A DNA stretch of 64,000 nucleotides from Humulus lupulus (Eukaryota; Streptophyta; Magnoliopsida; Rosales; Cannabaceae): contig NC_084794.1 in NCBI RefSeq assembly GCF_963169125.1, positions 75,117,665-75,181,664 on the forward strand, read 5' to 3'. Position 1 is the stretch's first letter; each line of letters begins with the position of its first letter. The position numbers were made by a program, and so were the translations under genes. The notes beneath the pieces are model-generated. The model worked only from the letters and a program-made list of their open reading frames with translations. It was not told where the DNA came from and did not search any database. Below, piece by piece: positions 59,936 through 64,000 of this stretch.

Positions 59936-60185
59936 GTGAGGAGTTCGAAGACCGTACCAAGCCGAAGAAAGGGGTCTCTTCTTTGTGTCGAAATGTTGAA
60001 GGAAATGGGTCTCTGTTCTTTGTTGAAGAAATGTTGAAGGAAATGAAAAAAAAAAGCTAAGTGGCGGGATGGCTAAATAAATTACCGCCCTTCTTTTCAT
60101 TAAGTTCCCAATATAATACTTTTTCATAACTCTTTTTTATTAGTATTATATTCATGTGTTATGGAAATGGGTATTTGGTGTAGTG
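59936..60185 (-). promoter_or_regulatory. Right end of CACTA-2, candidate upstream region of the captured genes
   Basis: Since all captured exons read leftward, this end would lie upstream of any chimeric transcript. It contains the 5' flank of the Paladin fragment and the subterminal part (atgtgttatgg, gtagtg). No promoter can be proven from the sequence. Confidence 0.35.
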
Positions 60186-60560
60186 ATACCTAGAATCATA
60201 TCAAAATCATCCATACGCAACTCGATCAAATCTACTGATAGTTCCCTACTATCTACCATCACCGGTAGTGCTCTAATCCATCTCCTAGAAACTATCTACT
60301 CCCCTATAGGCAGTATAGTCCCAAACCTCGCAGTATAATACTCACTAGGTCTACACAATCTATTAATTACCTTACTAGAAACAAACGAATGTGTAGCAAT
60401 AGAGTCAATCAATACAGTATATGAAGAGCCAGCGCTAGAAAGATGACCTGTCACTACCAAGGGACTAGCCTCGACCTCTGACTGCATCAAGGTGAACACT
60501 CGAGCTAGAGTCAAGCTATCCACCTTCCCTGGTTCCTCTTTCTTTGCGGTTGGGAAATCC
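60186..60560 (-). pseudogene. Gypsy B protease, N-terminal side
   Basis: The minus-strand frame 60296-60523 reads ARVFTLMQSEVEASPLVVTG, then YTVLIDSIATHSFVSSKVIN, where the usual DSGATHSF has Ile in place of Gly. A stop follows near 60296, and the reading continues to the CACTA-2 right edge. The protein resumes on the other side of CACTA-2 at 50574. Confidence 0.88.
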
Positions 60561-61504
60561 TTCTAGAGGTGTCCCACCACCCCGCACAGATAACAAACCT
60601 TTGCCCGACTTTTGCCCGGATGGCGCTTCCTACACCTCACGCATTCTCGGTAACTTCTCCTTGTCTCACCGCCTCCCTGGCAGCCACCCTGAGCACCCCG
60701 ACCCCTCCTATAAGGACCAGCAGTGGTCAAAGTGTCAGGGTTCTTCCTCTTCATATCACTGGGGCCTTCGCTCCTCCCAGACCCTGTAGATGGAGGCACT
60801 GCCCTGAGAACATCTCATCTCGCGACGTTCTCCCTCCATATCTTATTATCTGCCTCTTCAGGGGTATTAGCCTTCTCAACAGTCTGGGCATAAGTCGTCT
60901 GCCCAGGTACTGATGTAATCCTCACATCCCGAACTATCATAGCATTAAGCCCTCGAATGAACCTGTCCTGCTTGGCCGCATCTGTAGGCACTAAGTTTAA
61001 TGAAAACTTCGCAAGCCTATCGAACTTCAGGGCATACTATGTAACTGTCATGATGCCCTGTACCAGCCTTGTGAATTCATTCACCTTTGCTGCCCTGATG
61101 GCAACATTGTAATATTTCTGGTTAAATAGATCTCTGAACTCATCCCAGCTCATAGCAGTAATGTCTTGAGTCTGTGATGCCACCTCCCACCAAATACAGG
61201 AATCCTCTTGAAGCATATAGGTGGCACAAGCCACCCTGTCATTACCTTCCACCCTCATGAAATCTAGGATGGAGGTAATCATACTCATCCACTGTTCAGC
61301 CTTCAATGGATCTGGTCCTCCCTCAAAGGTTGCAGGTTGTTGTCTCCTAAACCGTTCATATAGTGGCACCCACTTGCTCCCAACCTCACGTGGTTGTACA
61401 ATTGATGCCACAACAGGTGGCATAATAGGGGCAGCACTCCCTGATGGAGCCTGTTTTCTCAGAAGGCGAATCTGCTCTTCTTGAATATGTATGCAGGCTT
61501 GCAT
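60561..61504 (-). pseudogene. Gypsy B gag with zinc knuckle
   Basis: Frame 61037-61504 holds the gag capsid domain (WVPLYERFRRQQPATFEGGP, DPLKAEQWMSMITSILDFMR, SWDEFRDLFNQKYYNVAIRA). After a stop it continues with YALKFDRLAKFS-type sequence at about 61030-60960. Frame 60563-60799 carries arginine-rich sequence and the knuckle CYLCGVVGHL. It aligns in order with the gag of chromovirus A. Confidence 0.88.
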
Positions 61505-61960
61505 ATCAGGAAGTATCTATTGCCAGTTCTTAGGGACCGGTAGAGGGTTCTGCTCTGTTCATCATCTCTAGCCTCAGACCTTGTGCCAGCTATCCAACTT
61601 TATCTGCAATCAATGAATCGGTAGTCAGGCAATGATGACAGGTTAACAGTCTTTCCATAGTCCACCATTGAAACTCAACCAGCAATATACAATCAAGATG
61701 CAAATAAGCATTTAAATATTAATTCACATGCAGCAGCAATGCTAATAAGCATGCCTCATTATAATCACACAACAGCCAAGGGTCAGACCCTATTAGTATC
61801 TCATGCTCCATATTAATCATATAGATTAAAACATTTACATTTCATTTAAGCATCTAAGCATGCAGTCACATATATAAAGTTACCAAACCCTGAGTTGAGC
61901 TTGTCTCTAGCGGCGAGTATACATGCCCAGCCATTCTTCAGAAACCCTTAAACCTAGACC

Positions 61961-61975
61961 GCTCTAATACCAAGT
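61961..61975 (-). other. Primer-binding site of gypsy B
   Basis: The minus strand reads acttggtattagagc directly after the LTR end. It differs from the standard tggtatcagagc by one base (c to t), a typical decay of an initiator tRNA-Met site. Confidence 0.85.
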
Positions 61976-63251
61976 TGTAACGCCCTGGACAACCATTAAA
62001 CCGTGACTTTCCCTTGAGGGTCGCGGCCCGCCCCTTAGACAGAGGCTCAATACCCCTCTGATGGGGGACACGGGTCACAACCTGCTCTCCCCCGAGTTGC
62101 GGCGCGCTTGGCTAATAGAGGCTCCCAACCTCCAAAAATTCATGCAGACCGCGGTGCCTGAAGAACAGGGCCACGACCCGAGCCCCTAAACCCAGAAAAC
62201 AATCTTTTTTCTAGCGTTTCACTTGAGTCCAAGCCTCAAAATTCAACACAAACCTTTAGCCAACTCATAAATAAACCTTGAATTATTATCCCTATAGCCT
62301 AAACATCATATCCAATCTTAAAAGAAATTCTTACGCTCCCTAACACCCAAAATCAATTTAAGAAATCATTTCATGCAGACTCTAAGCTCATCATCACTTC
62401 AACATAATTCAATAATCATAGTTTAGGATTTTACCTGAATTGATAGCTTGTATCCCCCAGCTAGACTATGTCCACTTCTAGCCTTAACTCATTAGGTTCT
62501 TCTCAGTTCAAACTCAACCCAATTCTCAGCTTGTTCCCTTAGCTTCCCCTTCAAAATTCAAAGGTTTCCCTTAGTTTTAGAGAGAGGAAAAGAAATGTGT
62601 TTTTGGGAGAATGAGAGATATCAAATGTGTTCCACTACATTCTGGTATCTCTTTAAGAGTTCCGAGTATATCCCTTGCTTAAACAAAGACCTAATTTCCC
62701 CTAAGCTTTCCCCAGCCCTCTAATTGTCTCTAGGGGTAAAATGGTCATTCCACCCCCATTTTCCCGCTAATTCCTCAAGTGTTCCTACTATTAACCAATT
62801 AACCCCATTGCATCTAATTAATTGCCAAATATTTATTCGTTACCCAATAAACCCCAAAATATTTTCTAAATTCCCAAAATATCCTTAGGCACCCCTGAGT
62901 CAGGTATTTAAACCCCGCAGTGACTATTTCGCTAATTCACTCACTAGGACTGTCTCGAGCCATGAACTACAAATATATCCACATAATAATGTGGTGTCAA
63001 CCAAATATCACATAAAATCACATTTATGTCCTTAATGGGCCAAAATTACAAATATGTCCTTATAAGCTATAAAAGGTCAACATGCATATCTAATACTCAT
63101 AAACATGCATATAATATATTCATATAATCATATTAATCATGCATGTCACATAGTCACACATTCAACCAATTAAACATACATATATCCAATTATGTCCTCC
63201 TGGCACGCTAATCAAGGCATTAAGCATTATTATTAATTTTGGGTCATTACA
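61976..63251 (-). repeat. 5' LTR of gypsy B, internally shortened
   Basis: It starts tgtaacgccctggac on the plus strand and ends gggtcattaca. It is 1,276 bp long, against 2,397 bp for the sibling solo LTR at 3152. The first about 37 bases match the LTR end, then the sequence jumps at about 62013 to the U3-like half, so about 1 kb is deleted. This half keeps the landmarks near 62935-62995 (actaggactgtctcgag, ccacataataatgtggt). Confidence 0.85.
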
Positions 63252-63343
63252 CATTGTCTTCTTTAACACATACGGACATCATAATATCCTTTTTCAATTT
63301 TCTTTTGGGATATTGGCGGCATAAATACTTAAATATATGTTTC
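63252..63343. other. Right flank of gypsy B
   Basis: Starts with the cattg target duplication; no gene. Confidence 0.6.
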
Positions 63344-63774
63344 TGTTGCACTTAAATACTTAACTTATTTTTTTGACGCCATAAATACCTTACATTTATT
63401 TTTTGTTGCAATTGTTACTTTTCCCGTTATGTGGAAAATACCAAACTTTTTAAATATGGACATTGACAGCATAAATACATACGTTCATGTAACTGTTGCA
63501 CTTAAATACCTAATTTTTAATTTTTGTAGCATAAATAATGAAAAAAAAAAGTTTAGTACTTTTAAAAAATATATATTTATTATTTATGCTACAAATATTA
63601 AAAGTTAGGTATTTAAGTGCAACAATCACATCAACTTATATATTTATGCCGCCAATATCCCAATTATAAAGTTTGGTATTTGACTATTAAGGGAAAAAAG
63701 TAACGGTTGCAACAAAAAATAAATATTAAGTATTTATGCCGTCAAAAAAATAAATTAAGTATTTAAGTGTAACA
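63344..63774. mobile_element. Foldback element with long imperfect inverted repeat
   Basis: The left arm starts tgttgcacttaaatacttaa and the right arm ends with its complement (ttaagtatttaagtgtaaca). Arms of about 190 bases pair imperfectly around a short centre near 63545-63580. Internal phrases (gcataaata, gttgcacttaaatacc, ttttttgttgcaa) recur within each arm. It has no ORF and no clear target duplication. A foldback MITE or a recent inverted duplication is likely. Confidence 0.65.
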
Positions 63775-64000
63775 TCAAGTACTTTTATATATATATATAT
63801 ATATATATTAGTAAACCAACATACTTTAAAGTCCAAATAATATTTTGTCAAAAAAATGTACAAATAATATTTTGTCAAAAAAAAACGTACAAATAATAAT
63901 TGAAGAAAAATGAGTCCAGCTGTTGTATCATCATATAGTATCTATATATTATATAAATGAGAGCTTCAAGGAGATGATGTGACATACTAAAATTTCTCTA
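63775..64000. other. AT-rich end of window with a (TA)n tract
   Basis: A TA repeat of about 11-12 units lies at about 63785-63809, followed by a short near-duplication of the phrase caaataatattttgtcaaaaaaa (63834-63882). No gene is seen. Confidence 0.8.

Larger units (their letters stand above)
50575..60185 (-). mobile_element. CACTA-2, Pack-CACTA carrying fragments of at least seven host genes
   Basis: The left end reads cactacaagaaaaaatgc and the right end ggtatttggtgtagtg (complement cactacaccaaatacc), so both termini are CACTAC. The triplet ata flanks both sides (50572-50574 and 60186-60188), a matching 3-bp duplication. The 9,611-bp body has no transposase I can recognise. It carries exon pieces of unrelated host genes, all in minus orientation with introns and GT..AG sites kept, plus one later solo LTR. 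It would depend on an autonomous CACTA element for movement. If transcribed from the right end it could give chimeric transcripts, but stops are frequent. Confidence 0.92.
48247..63251 (-). mobile_element. Gypsy element B (chromovirus-type), split by CACTA-2
   Basis: The outer ends are tgtatcgccc and gggtcattaca, and the 5-bp flanks cattg (48242-48246) and cattg (63252-63256) match perfectly, so one insertion event spans the whole interval. Reading leftward the parts are 5' LTR (61976-63251), primer site, gag, protease, CACTA-2 insertion, protease end, reverse transcriptase, RNase H and a partial 3' LTR. Integrase and most of the 3' LTR are deleted at about 49040-49065. Without CACTA-2 the element is about 5.4 kb. 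Confidence 0.92.

Overview
This is AT-rich eukaryotic nuclear DNA from a flowering plant, almost certainly a eudicot. It is a repeat block with no intact host gene. The evidence is nested Ty3/gypsy and Ty1/copia LTR retrotransposons, CACTA DNA transposons, MITE-like elements and introns with plant-type GT..AG sites. The species cannot be fixed from sequence alone; the repeat style would fit a Cannabaceae-type genome, but that is a guess. There are no bacterial genes, CRISPR arrays or recognisable tRNA/rRNA genes.

Layout, left to right. 1-860: unidentified, LTR-like. 950-2776: minus-strand copia fragment (gag, protease, integrase) without reverse transcriptase. 3152-5548: solo LTR with a perfect 5-bp target duplication. 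5938-12226: second minus-strand copia fragment, split by CACTA-1 (6915-11634), which holds a deleted TNP2 transposase and an Ulp1-like protease remnant. 12.2-18.3 kb: gene-poor AT-rich DNA with an (AAT)n tract, a MITE-like element filled with a purine minisatellite, a 351-bp MITE with TAA duplication, and probably a very old copia. 18299-38224: minus-strand Tat-lineage gypsy element with dual RNase H and an antisense extra ORF, split by a plus-strand Tekay-like chromovirus (20897-30511). 38225-47370: a second chromovirus-like family arranged LTR-internal-LTR-partial internal. 47371-48054: 3' end of a plus-strand copia element. 48247-63251: minus-strand gypsy element with perfect 5-bp target duplication, split in its protease by CACTA-2 (50575-60185). 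63252-64000: a foldback element and a TA repeat.

The most striking object is CACTA-2, a 9.6-kb Pack-CACTA. It has CACTA ends and a matching 3-bp duplication, and I see no transposase in it. It carries exon-intron fragments of at least seven unrelated host genes, all on the minus strand: Paladin-like phosphatase, F-box/LRR protein 4, importin-alpha, isopentenyl-diphosphate isomerase, cystathionine beta-lyase, DNA polymerase delta catalytic subunit and ureide permease, plus two exon clusters I could not name. A solo LTR full of CGATCGG palindromes later landed inside it.

Other notable structures are a roughly 440-bp piece of the Tat antisense ORF pasted between the 5' LTR and gag of the chromovirus (removing its primer site), the LTR-internal-LTR-internal tandem, and complementary deletions in the two LTRs of the 48-63 kb element. 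All coding regions carry stops or frameshifts, so the block looks like a transposon graveyard. Coordinates of decayed parts are approximate unless ends are given with target duplications.
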